Shown: one piece after another, positions 27,995 through 40,766 of the stretch
How the letters are laid out: each line of letters begins with the position of its first letter
Numbering within the stretch: the stretch's first letter is position 1
Assembly (NCBI RefSeq): GCF_024347615.1
Contig: NZ_AP025509.1
Span: 1,178,001-1,242,000 of the forward strand
Direction of reading: 5' to 3'
From: Vibrio splendidus
GTDB lineage: Bacteria; Pseudomonadota; Gammaproteobacteria; Enterobacterales; Vibrionaceae
DNA: 64,000 nt
Notes under the pieces: model-generated
What the model was told of the DNA's origin: nothing
Databases searched by the model: none
Seen by the model: the letters and a program-made list of their open reading frames with translations, nothing else
Translations under genes and position numbers: made by a program

Positions 27995-29911
27995 TTACAG
28001 CTTAAATGAACCAACCATCTTATCCAGACGTGAAGAAAGGTCTCGGAGCTCTTGGCTCGCTTCAGCAAGCTGCTCAGCGGTACCCGTTGTCACTTCATTG
28101 ATTGCGTTAATCTCTTCAATGTTCTGGTTAATGGTATGAACTACGGTTGATTGCTCTTCCGTTGCCGTTGCGACTTGCGTGTTACGATCGGTGATGTCTA
28201 CGATGCGGTCTGAAATGCCACCCAATACATCTACGGCTTCATCCGATGCAGCTACACCTTCAAGAGTAATGACTTTACCTGTACTCATTGCTGCTACTGC
28301 ATCTTTAGCATCACTTTGCAGTTGGTTGATCATCTTCTGAATCTCTTCCGTTGAATCTGCTGTACGACTTGCTAGATTTCGTACTTCATCTGCTACCACG
28401 GCAAAGCCACGGCCTTGCTCACCGGCACGCGCTGCTTCAATCGCTGCGTTCAATGCAAGTAAATTGGTTTGCTCTGAAATATCACGGATAACACCCAGAA
28501 TGGATCCGATATCTTGTGTTGTTGAAGCAAGTTGTTCAACCACTTGACCCGTGCTCTCAATATCTTGAGCTAAGCGGCTAATTGCATCTTTTGCTTTGTT
28601 TACCACTGAGCGACCGACTTCAGTATTGCCTGAAGCTTGAGTGGCCGTTTCCGCAGCCGTTGCCGCATTTGATGCTATCTCGCTGATAGTCATGCCCATT
28701 TGGTTAATGGCAGCAACTACTTGAAGGGTTTGATCACGTTGCTCTTGGCTATTATCGTGGGTGATGTGTGCTTTGTTAGAAACACTCTCTGCCGCCACTT
28801 GAAGCGCTTGGCTTGTCGAGCATACTTCTTTCATAGACTCGTGAATCTTTTCAATGAATCCATTAAAGCCTTTTGAAAGCTGTGCAATTTCATCGTTGCC
28901 CTTCACTTCGATACGCTGCGCCAGATCGCCATCACCTTCGCCAAGGTCACCGAATCGCTTAGCCAGAAGTTTAATTGGTTGAGTAATGCTGTTTGCCAGA
29001 ACTACGCCCATTAGGATAAAGACTAAAGCCACGATAGCAGTCATGATCAGCATCTTCTGCGCAGTCGCATCGAGCTCAGCAAACACTTCACCGGTTGGTA
29101 CCACACCAATAACGAACCAGTCCATTGACGACACATACAAACTCGCCACAAACAGTTCTTGTCCTTGGCTTTCAGTGGTAATCAGATTGAAGCCCGACTT
29201 GTTCAATAGTTGGCTTGATTGAGGGCCGTAAAGTTGTTGAAGTGAAGAATCGCTACGAGAACGCTCACGGTGAATTTGTACATCACCTTGGCTATCGGTT
29301 AAGAATACGAAGCCTGTATTTTCAATCTTAAAGCCATTGAGTAGGTTAACCATGTCATCCATCGATTTTGATAGACCAGACATCGCCAAACCAGAAGGCT
29401 GCTGATAGTTAGCAAACATCTTCACTTCGCCATTCGCTTCTTGGAACATGCTCACCATGGTCGGCTGTCCAGATTGCGTAAAGCCAAAGAACCAACCGTC
29501 TTGTTGCTGGTTTAACTGGCGTAAGAAACCATCTTGGTTCCAGTAGTAAGCTGTTTGACGGTTCGCTACCGAGGCATCGTTCAACTGATATTGGTTGCGA
29601 ACATTGTTCAGTTGTTTAACCAGCTTATTCTCTAGCGCGGCATCGCGCTCGGTCGATTCGATAGCATCAGAAATGAATTCATTTGAAGCAATTTGCTCCG
29701 CAGCTAACAATAACTGAGAGACTTCACGGTCAATTTCACCATTGATTCGCTCCAACATACCGGGAAGCTCAATATCAACCAAACGGTGACTCAATACATC
29801 TCTTGCTTGCTGTTGTGCCATTGCGCCGACAATCACTGTCGATGCAAGAACCGCAAAGGTAATTCCAAGTACAACTTTTTGTTTGATACTCAGAGAGTTA
29901 GTTTTAAACAT
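27995..29911 (-). CDS. methyl-accepting chemotaxis protein (Cache sensor)
   Basis: This is an inner-membrane chemoreceptor of 638 residues. A first span at about 11-31 is followed by a periplasmic Cache-type sensor (about 35-280), a second span (about 288-310), HAMP (about 312-365) and a signalling domain. The hairpin tip motif [32 protein letters not shown] is intact, the site for CheA/CheW contact. Sensor residues such as [13 protein letters not shown] do not name the ligand. It is monocistronic and separated from the MoxR operon by a divergent gap. Confidence 0.95.
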   Translation of the reverse strand: MFKTNSLSIKQKVVLGITFAVLASTVIVGAMAQQQARDVLSHRLVDIELPGMLERINGEIDREVSQLLLAAEQIASNEFISDAIESTERDAALENKLVKQLNNVRNQYQLNDASVANRQTAYYWNQDGFLRQLNQQQDGWFFGFTQSGQPTMVSMFQEANGEVKMFANYQQPSGLAMSGLSKSMDDMVNLLNGFKIENTGFVFLTDSQGDVQIHRERSRSDSSLQQLYGPQSSQLLNKSGFNLITTESQGQELFVASLYVSSMDWFVIGVVPTGEVFAELDATAQKMLIMTAIVALVFILMGVVLANSITQPIKLLAKRFGDLGEGDGDLAQRIEVKGNDEIAQLSKGFNGFIEKIHESMKEVCSTSQALQVAAESVSNKAHITHDNSQEQRDQTLQVVAAINQMGMTISEIASNAATAAETATQASGNTEVGRSVVNKAKDAISRLAQDIESTGQVVEQLASTTQDIGSILGVIRDISEQTNLLALNAAIEAARAGEQGRGFAVVADEVRNLASRTADSTEEIQKMINQLQSDAKDAVAAMSTGKVITLEGVAASDEAVDVLGGISDRIVDITDRNTQVATATEEQSTVVHTINQNIEEINAINEVTTGTAEQLAEASQELRDLSSRLDKMVGSFKL

Positions 29912-30366
29912 ATTTGGACCTTTAAAAGAATCGCTCGTTATTGGTATACCCTGAACAGGACTTTTTTAGTGCACTCCAACAAGCAATGCACAACCTGAGT
30001 GATGTATCGGCCAAAACCAGTAAAACTAGAGACTTTTCTCTCAAAAAAACTGCAAATATAATGTAACAATAAAAACCATTCAGATTAGATATGAATTAAC
30101 TGAGCAAATATCGTACTTTCGAGAATCGATTTTAGCTCTCAGCCCTGATATCTAACCGCACTCAAACAACGACCTCCCCCCGAGCTTTTGTATATAAAAA
30201 CCAATTGATATGGTAATAATCACACCCTAACGATGTTTTTAGCTAAACACTTGTAAATCTTTCCAATTTTGAAAAAATAAATTCCGCAAATGTACTGGAA
30301 CTTTTTCCTATTAATAAGTGACCAATACTCAAAATAAGAATCAAATGGCCCCCAGAGAGTCCAAAA
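29912..30366. other. divergent gap before the MoxR/Bat operon
   Basis: This 455-base AT-rich stretch carries the promoters of the chemoreceptor (minus) and of the moxR operon (plus). I see no clear operator, repeat or small gene. CCCCAGAGAG just before 30367 is the weak ribosome-binding region of moxR. Confidence 0.5.
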
Positions 30367-31323
30367 ATGCATAAAAACAACTTCGAAATCCTTCAAAACT
30401 ACTTAGAGTCTCAAATCATTGGTCAGCAAGAGCTCGTTAAGCAACTGATGATCGCCTTACTGGCAGATGGTCATATCCTTGTTGAAGGGCCTCCAGGGTT
30501 GGCAAAAACCCGTGCAGTAAAGTCACTGGCTGACTGTGTCGAGGGAGATTTTCACCGTATTCAATTTACCCCTGACCTATTGCCTGCCGACCTAACTGGT
30601 ACCGATATTTTCCGTCCCGAAACGGGAGAGTTCACCTTCCAATCAGGTCCGATTTTCAACTCACTGATTCTAGCGGATGAGATCAACCGAGCTCCGGCGA
30701 AAGTTCAAGCGGCAATGCTGGAAGCGATGGCAGAGAAACAGGTGACCGCAGGTCGAAAAACCTATGCCCTGCCTGATCTGTTTTTGGTGATGGCAACGCA
30801 AAACCCGATTGAGCAAGAAGGCACTTACCCGCTGCCGGAAGCTCAGTTAGACCGTTTCTTGCTGCATTTAGAAGTGGCTTATCCCGACATGGAAAGTGAA
30901 CTTGAGATCTTGCGCCTAAACAGAGGCGAAGCTCAAGGCAACCAACCTGTTCAACCAGAGCCTATTTCTCAACAAACTATCTTCGAAGCTCGCCAAGAAG
31001 TACTCAACATTCACATGGCAGATACCATCGAGCAGTACATTATTCGACTGGTTATGGCGACTCGCCAACCTAAGCAATACAGCGACCAACTTGATCAATG
31101 GTTAGACATGGGTGTTAGCCCGCGTGCAACCATTGCGTTAGACCGTTGTGCCCGCGCTCACGCTTGGCTTGCAGGACGAGATTACGTCACACCACAAGAT
31201 GTTCAAGCGATGGCATTCCCTGTATTACGTCACCGCCTGCTTCGTAGCTACCACGCACAAGCCGAAGGGGTCACTGCAAACCAAGTGATCGCACACCTTA
31301 TCTCGTTGGTTGGTAGCGCATAG
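30367..31323 (+). CDS. MoxR-type AAA+ ATPase
   Basis: This is a chaperone-like AAA+ ATPase that heads a six-gene operon with DUF58, DUF4381 and VWA (Bat) proteins. Its 318 residues have Walker A GPPGLAKTRAV (about 40-50), Walker B LILADEINRAPAKVQ, sensor 1 ATQNPIEQEGTYPLPEAQLDRF, and the C-terminal lid. MoxR proteins are thought to load metal or fold substrates through VWA partners. In this layout the partners follow directly. The target enzyme or envelope process is not known. Confidence 0.92.
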   Translation: MHKNNFEILQNYLESQIIGQQELVKQLMIALLADGHILVEGPPGLAKTRAVKSLADCVEGDFHRIQFTPDLLPADLTGTDIFRPETGEFTFQSGPIFNSLILADEINRAPAKVQAAMLEAMAEKQVTAGRKTYALPDLFLVMATQNPIEQEGTYPLPEAQLDRFLLHLEVAYPDMESELEILRLNRGEAQGNQPVQPEPISQQTIFEARQEVLNIHMADTIEQYIIRLVMATRQPKQYSDQLDQWLDMGVSPRATIALDRCARAHAWLAGRDYVTPQDVQAMAFPVLRHRLLRSYHAQAEGVTANQVIAHLISLVGSA

Positions 31324-31333
31324 GGATACGCGC

Positions 31334-32260
31334 ATGAATAATCAATTACCTAACCATAGTGACGGTGTCACGTTAAATCTAGACGAACTGCTGCAATACA
31401 AAGCGCAGTCTGTTCGCTGGTTGCCTCCAGCCAAGAGCCTGTGGTCACAACTAAACGGTCAACACGAGAGCAATCGTAAAGGTCGCGGGATGAACTTCTC
31501 TGAGGTTCGCCAATATCAGGCAGGCGACGATATCCGCAGCATTGATTGGCGAGTCACAGCGAGAACAGGCAAGGCGCATACCAAACTGTTTTCTGAAGAA
31601 AGAGAACAGCCTGTGATTTTGTTCTTAGATCTGTCGAGCAGTATGATTTTCGGCTCAACCTTATTGCTTAAATCGGTTCAACTCGCGCACTTTGCCAGCC
31701 AACTTTGCTGGTTAACCGTTGCTCAAAAAGATCGTATTGGCGCAGTGATAGATACTGGCCAAGAGATCATTGAGATTAAACCCAGTGCTAGCAACCATGC
31801 TCCGCTGCGTATTTTGCAAAAAGTCATAGAAATCAATAACGCAGCGCTGACCAACCAAGACAATCACAACGACACAACCTTAGAGCATGGATTGAAGTCT
31901 CTTCATCAGCTTTGCCCAAAAGGCAGCGATATCATTATGCTCAGTGATTTTGTCCGTTATAACGAAAGTAATTACTCACTTATCAATCAAATACGTCGAC
32001 ACAATCGGGTTCGCTTGGTGCATTTTTACGACCCGTTGGAGCAAGGTGTTACTGCATTCAAAGGTTCAAAACAGATCACCGACGGCAATAAAACCCAATG
32101 GTTTAACTTTTCCTCAAGCAAGGAAAAGGAAAAGCTCAGTCACGCATTTGATCAGAAGCAACAACAGCTTATGCAAATGAGCCTTTCTCTGGCGATCCCA
32201 TACAGTTCATTGTCTTGTGCGCAATCGTTAATGAGCCAAGTATCAGGAGTTCAGTCATGA
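31334..32260 (+). CDS. DUF58 domain protein
   Basis: This is the second gene of the MoxR operon. The start at 31334 (MNNQLPNH) is chosen because AGGGA at 31322-31326 precedes it, ten bases after the moxR stop; a frame from 31310 would overlap moxR. Its 308 residues hold the DUF58 motif MNFSEVRQYQAGDDIRSIDWRVTARTG (about 53-79) and a VWA-like fold with FLDLSSSM, which has a DxSxS-like metal site. No membrane segment is seen, so it is cytoplasmic. It overlaps the next gene by ATGA. Confidence 0.9.
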   Translation: MNNQLPNHSDGVTLNLDELLQYKAQSVRWLPPAKSLWSQLNGQHESNRKGRGMNFSEVRQYQAGDDIRSIDWRVTARTGKAHTKLFSEEREQPVILFLDLSSSMIFGSTLLLKSVQLAHFASQLCWLTVAQKDRIGAVIDTGQEIIEIKPSASNHAPLRILQKVIEINNAALTNQDNHNDTTLEHGLKSLHQLCPKGSDIIMLSDFVRYNESNYSLINQIRRHNRVRLVHFYDPLEQGVTAFKGSKQITDGNKTQWFNFSSSKEKEKLSHAFDQKQQQLMQMSLSLAIPYSSLSCAQSLMSQVSGVQS

Positions 32261-32742
32261 ATCAACCTCTCGACCTGAGCCCGATTATTACGCCAAGCGC
32301 ACCGTCATGGTGGCCTTTGGCATGGGGTTGGTGGTTAATCATTATCACGGCCATCGTTCTGATCGCCTTAGTATTTTTCATTGTAAAACGCAGACAAAAG
32401 AACCAATACGCGAAAAACGAAGCACTTGCTTGCTTTCGTGATAGTCAGCCTTCCAATACCTTGTCTCCGAGTGCAGCTCAAGACATCGTTCGTCAGGCTG
32501 CACTGAGCTATTTTCCACGCGACAAAGTGGCAGGCTTGTCTGGTGATGATTGGTTGGCGTTCTTGGATGCGCAATTGGCGAAGCCGTTGTTCGCCGCAAA
32601 ACAATCGCAATGGCAACAAGCGCTCTACCAAGATACAGCCTTAATGAGCGACGAACAAAAAAAGGCTCAACAGCAATTGGTTAATGACTGCGAAATCTGG
32701 CTTCATAAAGCCCTTCCTCCAAAGCGAGGTCGTTATGACTAA
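32257..32742 (+). CDS. DUF4381 domain membrane protein
   Basis: This is the third gene of the MoxR operon. The ATG at 32257 overlaps the DUF58 stop (ATGA) and has CAGGAG upstream; the longer frame from 32215 is rejected. It encodes 161 residues: an N-terminal proline-rich segment with SAPSWWPLAWGWW, one membrane span (about 24-46), then a basic cytoplasmic domain. DUF4381 proteins occur almost only in this operon type and are probable assembly or regulatory partners of the VWA proteins. It overlaps the next gene by eight bases. Confidence 0.85.
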   Translation: MNQPLDLSPIITPSAPSWWPLAWGWWLIIITAIVLIALVFFIVKRRQKNQYAKNEALACFRDSQPSNTLSPSAAQDIVRQAALSYFPRDKVAGLSGDDWLAFLDAQLAKPLFAAKQSQWQQALYQDTALMSDEQKKAQQQLVNDCEIWLHKALPPKRGRYD

Positions 32743-33719
32743 TCTTTTAAACACGAGCTTACTAAACATCGAGTTCGTTTGGTGGTGGATGTTTTTCCTC
32801 GCGCCATTGCCAATCCTTGTTTACTTGTTCTCGCCAAGGTCAGAATCAAGCAGTGCCCTAAGGCTTCCATTTCTACCAGAAGACAGCAATACCAAAACGC
32901 CGAGCAGTCGCTTACCCAAGGCGTTGTCGGTCATCATCTGGCTTTTATTGGTAACGACCATGGCACGCCCAGTTTGGTACGGTGAACCAGTTGAGTTTCA
33001 GCCAAAACACCGTGATTTGATGTTAGTTGTCGACCTCTCCGGCTCGATGAGCCAAGAGGACATGCAATTCAATGGTGAATACATCGACCGCTTATCTGCA
33101 GTAAAACATGTATTGAGTGACTTTATTGAGCGACGCAAAGGTGACCGAGTCGGATTAGTGCTATTTGCTGATCACGCCTACTTGCAGACGCCACTGACGT
33201 TAGACAGAGACACGCTGTCACAACAACTCAATCAAGCGGTGTTAAAGCTTATCGGTACTCAAACTGCGATCGGTGATGGTATTGGCCTTGCCACCAAAAC
33301 CTTTGTCGACAGCGACGCTCCTCAGCGTGTAATGATTCTACTCAGTGACGGCAGTAATACTGCGGGCGTATTAGATCCACTTGAAGCGGCGGATATTGCT
33401 AAGAAGTACAACGCGACGATTTACACCGTGGGTGTCGGTGCGGGTGAAATGATGGTCAAAGAGTTCTTCATGACTCGTAAGGTCAATACTGCTCAAGACT
33501 TGGATGAACGTACTCTAATGGAAATAGCCAAACGCACTGGCGGTCAGTACTTCCGAGCGCGAGACAGCAAAGAATTGGCAACGATTTACGACACCATCAA
33601 CCAGTTAGAGCCCGTGACGAATGCCACTAAGATATGGCGACCACAACAAGAGTGGTTTGTCTGGCCTCTGTCTGCGGCAATGTTCTTTGCATTTATGCTG
33701 TTAGCCATTAGGAGAAACA

Positions 33720-33727
<8 letters not shown>
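32735..33727 (+). CDS. batA: VWA-domain membrane protein (BatA-like)
   Basis: It has 330 residues; the ATG at 32735 overlaps the previous stop and has GCGAGG upstream. There are two membrane spans in the N-terminal part (about 10-30 and 60-78), a von Willebrand A domain (about 90-285) with an intact metal site (DLSGSMS; later LLSDGSNTAG) and a C-terminal span (about 305-325). BatA of Bacteroides and its relatives are implicated in stress or envelope functions. It overlaps the next gene by eight bases, consistent with a translationally coupled operon. Confidence 0.9.
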
Positions 33728-35624
<1,897 letters not shown>

Positions 35625-35626
35625 CC

Positions 35627-37309
35627 ATGCGATTTTTAAACAAGCCATTTTTATCAATGCTACTGACACTGCTAATCGGTGTTTTCTCGTCACATTCTGT
35701 ATTCGCAGCGACCGCAGTGGCGAGCGTTTCCCAAAACAGTGTGACCAAAGATGAAGTCTTTCTACTTAGAGTGGCGACCGATGAAAAAGTATCGTCCGGT
35801 GCTTTAGATCTAACCCCTCTTCAGAAGGATTTCTACGTCGGCACCCCAAGCTTTGGGTCGTCGATGCGAATCGTCAATGGTAGCCGCACTGTGTCTAGCG
35901 AGTGGAATATTACCCTTGCCCCGCTTCGATTAGGCCGATTAGAGATTCCTAGTTTTGATATTGAAGGCGCAAAAACCCAACCGATCACCATCAACGTTGC
36001 GGTTAATAAAGCCGCTCCAAAGCAGAATGATATGGCCGAGTTTCAACTTAATCTGAGTAAAGACTCGCTATACCCTCAAGAGGTCGCGGAGCTTGATGTA
36101 AAACTCATCATTAAGGCTGATCCTAGAAGACTGCAAGATCCTAAAATTGCGCCACCAAGTTCAGCGCAATTAGATGTGGAACCGATTGGAGAGTCTAAGC
36201 AATTTCAAGATGTTATCAACGGACAAGAAGTCACGGTTGTTCAGCAATCTTTCCATATATCGTCACAACAAGCTGGGCAATTTCAGCTTCAAGGACCAAA
36301 GTTAACCGGTGCTGTTGTTTACTCAACCAACAACTCAAGCACAACGCGCCTTTTCCAACTCGACACGCCCGTTGAAACCTTAGATGTCACAGTGAATCCT
36401 GTACCAAAAGGCTATCAAGGTGAGTGGTTACCAACATCGAACTTCAAGTTGATTCAGAAATGGTCAGATAGCCAAGGCAACGAGCTGACAGGTAGCAATG
36501 CTTTAGGTGGCGACAAGCAGAATATTGAAATGGAAGCCGGTGATTCGTTAACTCGTACCATCACAATGACAGCCAGCAACTTGACCCAACACCAGTTACC
36601 AAAACTGAACATCACCTACCCTAAATCGGTGCGCGTGTATGAAGAGAAACCGCAATTTGGCACTACCCAATCCGGTAATGCTGTCGTTGTTTATAAGCAG
36701 GTTCTCATCCCTAAGGAATCTGGAAGCATCTCCCTGCCTGGTGTTTCTCAAACTTGGTTTAACACCGATTCGCAATCACAAAAAACCAGTAAGGCTCTTG
36801 GTCTTGAGTTGTCGGTTCAGGCGAGTGATCGCGTAACCTCAAGCACGCCGCCTCCTGTTATTGAAACACCAACTCAGCAAGCCAGCCCGACAATTGTTAC
36901 CGTTGAAAACTCAGGAATGTGGCCTTATCTAACGGCGCTGTTTGCTGCGTTATGGTTAATCAGCTCGGCGCTTGCTTTCTACTTCTGGTCACGCCGCGGT
37001 ACAGCAATAAAACCAAAGCAAAAAGATGAACGTCAATCCGATACAGCCGAAGCGCTTATTGAAACTCTAAAAGCGAAAGATGGCGTGATGACCAGAACCT
37101 TGTTTGAGCAATGGAAAGTAGATAATTCAGACTTGAGTGATGAGACGTTAGAAACAATCGAAGCTGAGCTCACCAAGCTAAATCAGAGTCTCTACGCTGA
37201 AGCTGGTTCACCAAGTCAGTCATGGGATCCAGCTCTAGCAATCAAAGCGGTTAAGAAACCAAAACGCATCTCGAACAAAACACACAAGAGCACATTAGAA
37301 AGGCTTTAA
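35627..37309 (+). CDS. batD: BatD-like protein
   Basis: This is the last gene of the MoxR/Bat operon. The ATG at 35627 lies three bases past the previous stop. It encodes 560 residues with a signal peptide (about 1-28, ending VFAAT), several immunoglobulin-like beta domains (LAPLRLGRLEIPSFDIEGAKT and similar blocks), a membrane span at about 427-450 (WPYLTALFAALWLISSALAF) and a cytoplasmic tail. BatD is a periplasmic, membrane-anchored component in this gene set. A bidirectional terminator follows. Confidence 0.88.
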   Translation: MRFLNKPFLSMLLTLLIGVFSSHSVFAATAVASVSQNSVTKDEVFLLRVATDEKVSSGALDLTPLQKDFYVGTPSFGSSMRIVNGSRTVSSEWNITLAPLRLGRLEIPSFDIEGAKTQPITINVAVNKAAPKQNDMAEFQLNLSKDSLYPQEVAELDVKLIIKADPRRLQDPKIAPPSSAQLDVEPIGESKQFQDVINGQEVTVVQQSFHISSQQAGQFQLQGPKLTGAVVYSTNNSSTTRLFQLDTPVETLDVTVNPVPKGYQGEWLPTSNFKLIQKWSDSQGNELTGSNALGGDKQNIEMEAGDSLTRTITMTASNLTQHQLPKLNITYPKSVRVYEEKPQFGTTQSGNAVVVYKQVLIPKESGSISLPGVSQTWFNTDSQSQKTSKALGLELSVQASDRVTSSTPPPVIETPTQQASPTIVTVENSGMWPYLTALFAALWLISSALAFYFWSRRGTAIKPKQKDERQSDTAEALIETLKAKDGVMTRTLFEQWKVDNSDLSDETLETIEAELTKLNQSLYAEAGSPSQSWDPALAIKAVKKPKRISNKTHKSTLERL

Positions 37310-37374
37310 TTAACCAGCGTTCTAAGTAAGCAGAAAGCTAGTTAAACAGAAAATCTAAGTAAACAAAAAAGAAC

Positions 37375-37411
37375 GAAGCCGTGATGACCACATTGTGCTC
37401 ATCACGGCTTC
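37375..37411. terminator. bidirectional terminator
   Basis: GAAGCCGTGATGA (37375-37387) pairs exactly with TCATCACGGCTTC (37399-37411). It lies between the convergent batD and GGDEF genes. On the plus strand AATCGTTTTG follows; on the minus strand GTTCTTTTTTG follows, so it can serve both genes. Confidence 0.85.
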
Positions 37412-37445
37412 AATCGTTTTGAGATCAGAAAAAATAAACGCCAAA

Positions 37446-39590
37446 CTAAATCAATGGCGTCGCGACCTTTCTTCGCTTTAGAGCAGAGACAATTCGATTT
37501 CGCCCTGAATCTTTGGCTTGATACAAGGCTTTGTCTGCCTTGCCATACAGTAGATCGAAATCGAATTGGCGTTGATCAGAGGTGATTGAAGCATAACCGA
37601 CAGATGCGGTTAAATACTGGCTAGTGCTGCTTTCACAATGAAGGATCTTCGCCTCTTCAATGCATTTTCTGATCGACTCTGCACGCTGTTTAGTTTCAGA
37701 GTGATGAGTGCCGATCATCAACAACATAAACTCTTCACCACCAATACGGCAGAAGGTTTCTTTATCGCTATGAACATGAGCATTAAGTATCTTGCCAATG
37801 GTGCGCAGAGCAGCGTCACCTTCTGTATGCCCGTAAACCGTGTTGTACAAACCAAAGTGATCAAGGTCAACAAGAATGAGTCCAAACGTGACTTCGTGCT
37901 CTGTGGCAAATGCCCCTTGATCATCACAATTGAGATCATCTAAAACCTGCGACAACATACGCCGATTTCCAAGACGTGTCAGCGGGTCTAATTTAGAGAT
38001 GATATCCAACTGCTCATTGGCTCGTTCAAGCTCTTGAGTGCGCTTACTGACCTCTTGCTCAAGCGTTTCATTGAGCTTTTTGAGCTCCTCTTGCGCCATG
38101 GTTCTCTGTAGCACCTCCGCTAAACTCGAAGCAAAGATACGTATCACCTCACGGAGCTGTGACGTTAGGGGGCTTCGAGTCAGTAAATTATCCGCGGCAA
38201 TAAACGCAATCGGCTCACCCATATTGGTGGTGAGCATCGTCATTGCCGTCCAACCGACACCCACAATATTGAAATCGTGATAAATAGGCACCGATTCTTC
38301 AAAGGCAACTTGATTAGGACAAGCGCGAGCTGCAGCTACAATGTCACGCTCCACCAGCTCAGAGCGATAGTAGGATTCATCGACGATGTCGCCTTTTATG
38401 TCCGTGCCCCACGTGCCTTGCATGTAACTGCAATTTTTATCGGTGAGGAAAACGGCCAGTCGGTCGATGCCTAAATGCTGAATCGCAAAGCTCACCGCCG
38501 ATTTACACACTTCACTGACGCTATCGCAACGAGACAACTCCACCATGCTTGAGTGCAACATCCGTATATTCTGTTCTTGCCGTTTACGAATGTAGATCTG
38601 AGAAAGCAGAGAACCAAAGGATTCAAGCATCTGCTTTTGATAATTAGTGATGGGTGAACGGTGAATGTAATTGTCCATTGCGATCCAACCGACGGGTTTA
38701 TCCCCTTCACGTAAGATCAACATGCCATTCCAACCTTGCCCTACGACCTTGCCTTCGGTGTATAGCGGCGCTTTCTCAATAATAACTAGGTTGATGTGAT
38801 TGTCAGACAACGCCTCAATGTATTCGGCTTCAAGTTGATGTAAATCGTACTGAGTATGATGCTCGCTGTTAGTTTTTCCCCGCTCATCGGTGCCGTAAGT
38901 GCCACTAAAGCAGCGCTTTTTCATATCGAGTAACATGAAGATCGCACGGTCAAAGCCTAGACGGTCGCGCACAGCCTCAACAGAAGCCTTATACAAAGCA
39001 TCCAAAGAGTCAGGATTAGAAAGCTCTAACGCGACCTGATGGACTAGTTTCATGTTCTCAACAAATAGCTCTCGCAGCTTAATTTCATCAAGGTACTGCG
39101 CTTCACGTGTGTCTCTGTGTTTGATCTCAAGTGCCGCGTTCTTTTCCGCACGAATACACTGCCAGCGAGCTGCGGCTAGTTGAAGGACATCAAGATCTTG
39201 GTCGAACGTTTGGTTGATCTGCTGAGCATTGCAATTTTGAACAATTAAATAAGTTCTGCAGGCAGGCGCGTTGTCTAGCATCATGATGAACGACTCACCA
39301 CCCAGCACCTCCATGTGTTCCCACTTACAAGTATTGATAGACATTGGAAGCACACCATCTGCGGTATCAAACTGGGAAACCCAAGGCCAAAAGGTTGAAG
39401 GATACTTGTCGAGGGAGGTTAGCTCACCGCAAGAAAACAAGGGTAACGAATCGCCTTCTGGTGATGGCTCGGCAAATACTCCGATCCCTTTTGGCGCGAG
39501 CACCTCAACAAGGTAACCAAAAAGAGATTCTGCCAACAGACGGTGGTCGCGAGTAGCAGATATTTGTTTTGCAAAGGCTTTAACAGGCAC
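37446..39590 (-). CDS. GAF-GGDEF diguanylate cyclase
   Basis: This is a predicted cytoplasmic enzyme making cyclic di-GMP, 714 residues. After an N-terminal region (about 1-165) come two GAF-type sensor domains (about 175-335 and 345-505), a coiled linker (KKLNETLEQEVSKRTQELERAN) and a C-terminal GGDEF domain (about 535-705). The active-site motif is GGEEF with the preceding CRI, so catalysis looks possible. The upstream allosteric RxxD position reads SDKE, so product inhibition by the usual site is unlikely. No membrane span is seen. It follows pstB on the same strand but after a terminator. Confidence 0.92.
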   Translation of the reverse strand: MPVKAFAKQISATRDHRLLAESLFGYLVEVLAPKGIGVFAEPSPEGDSLPLFSCGELTSLDKYPSTFWPWVSQFDTADGVLPMSINTCKWEHMEVLGGESFIMMLDNAPACRTYLIVQNCNAQQINQTFDQDLDVLQLAAARWQCIRAEKNAALEIKHRDTREAQYLDEIKLRELFVENMKLVHQVALELSNPDSLDALYKASVEAVRDRLGFDRAIFMLLDMKKRCFSGTYGTDERGKTNSEHHTQYDLHQLEAEYIEALSDNHINLVIIEKAPLYTEGKVVGQGWNGMLILREGDKPVGWIAMDNYIHRSPITNYQKQMLESFGSLLSQIYIRKRQEQNIRMLHSSMVELSRCDSVSEVCKSAVSFAIQHLGIDRLAVFLTDKNCSYMQGTWGTDIKGDIVDESYYRSELVERDIVAAARACPNQVAFEESVPIYHDFNIVGVGWTAMTMLTTNMGEPIAFIAADNLLTRSPLTSQLREVIRIFASSLAEVLQRTMAQEELKKLNETLEQEVSKRTQELERANEQLDIISKLDPLTRLGNRRMLSQVLDDLNCDDQGAFATEHEVTFGLILVDLDHFGLYNTVYGHTEGDAALRTIGKILNAHVHSDKETFCRIGGEEFMLLMIGTHHSETKQRAESIRKCIEEAKILHCESSTSQYLTASVGYASITSDQRQFDFDLLYGKADKALYQAKDSGRNRIVSALKRRKVATPLI

Positions 39591-39787
39591 AGCTTCCGTC
39601 CATTGGCTAATGAGATTGAAGCAAAAATACCGAAGCCTTGATATGCAATCAATGTAACTAAAAATGAGATGTTAAGCGGGTCGCAATTTCACTTTTTACA
39701 TTATCACAAGCATGAGAAGGACGACAAAAATGGGATTTCCTGCCCAAAATTTCATCGACATTAATACTTTTTTAGCGACATAAAAAA

Positions 39788-39807
39788 GCCCCACATTAGA
39801 GTGGGGC
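39788..39807 (-). terminator. pst operon terminator
   Basis: GCCCCAC (39788-39794) / GTGGGGC (39801-39807); on the minus strand the stem is followed by TTTTTTATG. It lies about 120 bases past the pstB stop and separates pst from the GGDEF gene. Confidence 0.85.
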
Positions 39808-39926
39808 AAAACTTCCATCGCTTATAGTTATAGTGATAATTCTGTCGATCTATTCGATTATCTAACCTGCGTTTCAGTTAGCGTGCTGTCCTTTAAAAAA
39901 ACTAAAACAGCACTGAGTTAATCGAA

Positions 39927-40676
39927 TTAACCAAAGTCACCGTTTACGTAACCTTTAGTACGATCATCTTTTGGTTCGCTGAAGATAACACTCGTTTCGT
40001 TGTGCTCTACAAGCTCTCCCATTAGGAAGAAAGCCGTGCGGTCTGAGATACGACGCGCTTGCTGCATTGAGTGCGTTACGATAACGATAGTGAAGTCTTT
40101 CTTCAGATCTTCCATCAATTCTTCAATCTTGTGTGTCGCGATTGGATCAAGTGCCGATGTAGGCTCATCCATCAGGATTACATCCGGCTCCATTGCAATC
40201 GTACGAGCGATACATAGACGCTGTTGTTGACCACCAGACAAACCAAATGCGTGTGCTTTAAGACGGTCTTTCACTTCATCCCAAAGTGCCGCACTGCGTA
40301 GTGAACTTTCTACTACTTCATCAATGTGTTTCTTGTCTTTGATACCTTGAGCGCGTAAGCCGTAAGCTACATTCTCGTAGATGCTCATTGGGAATGGGTT
40401 TGGCTTTTGGAATACCATGCCTACGCGAATACGTAGGTCAGCCACATCAATATTGCCGTAGATGTTTGTGCCATCCATATCCAGTTTACCTTTGATAGTA
40501 ACGCCTTCAATTAGGTCATTCATACGGTTCAAACAACGTAGCAGCGTCGATTTGCCACAACCCGATGGGCCAATCAGAGCCGTTACCTGACGCGTTGGAA
40601 TTGGCAGGTTGATAGATTTAAGCGCTTGGTTGTCGCCGTAAAACAGATCTAGGTTCTCAATATCAAATTTGTTCAT
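39927..40676 (-). CDS. pstB: phosphate ABC transporter ATPase PstB
   Basis: This is the ATPase of the high-affinity phosphate importer PstSCAB. It has 249 residues with Walker [13 protein letters not shown], signature LSGGQQQRL and Walker [13 protein letters not shown]. The typical PstB segments [13 protein letters not shown] at the start and [20 protein letters not shown] are present. It is last of the pst genes. No phoU follows, unlike enterobacteria. Confidence 0.96.
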   Translation of the reverse strand: MNKFDIENLDLFYGDNQALKSINLPIPTRQVTALIGPSGCGKSTLLRCLNRMNDLIEGVTIKGKLDMDGTNIYGNIDVADLRIRVGMVFQKPNPFPMSIYENVAYGLRAQGIKDKKHIDEVVESSLRSAALWDEVKDRLKAHAFGLSGGQQQRLCIARTIAMEPDVILMDEPTSALDPIATHKIEELMEDLKKDFTIVIVTHSMQQARRISDRTAFFLMGELVEHNETSVIFSEPKDDRTKGYVNGDFG

Positions 40677-40766
40677 ATTCGTAATCTCTAAATTCTTAAA
40701 TTCGTGTCTAACTTAATGCTTTCTTTATCACGGTGGCTCTCTTTATTGTTAAGCCAGCTAATGAGC

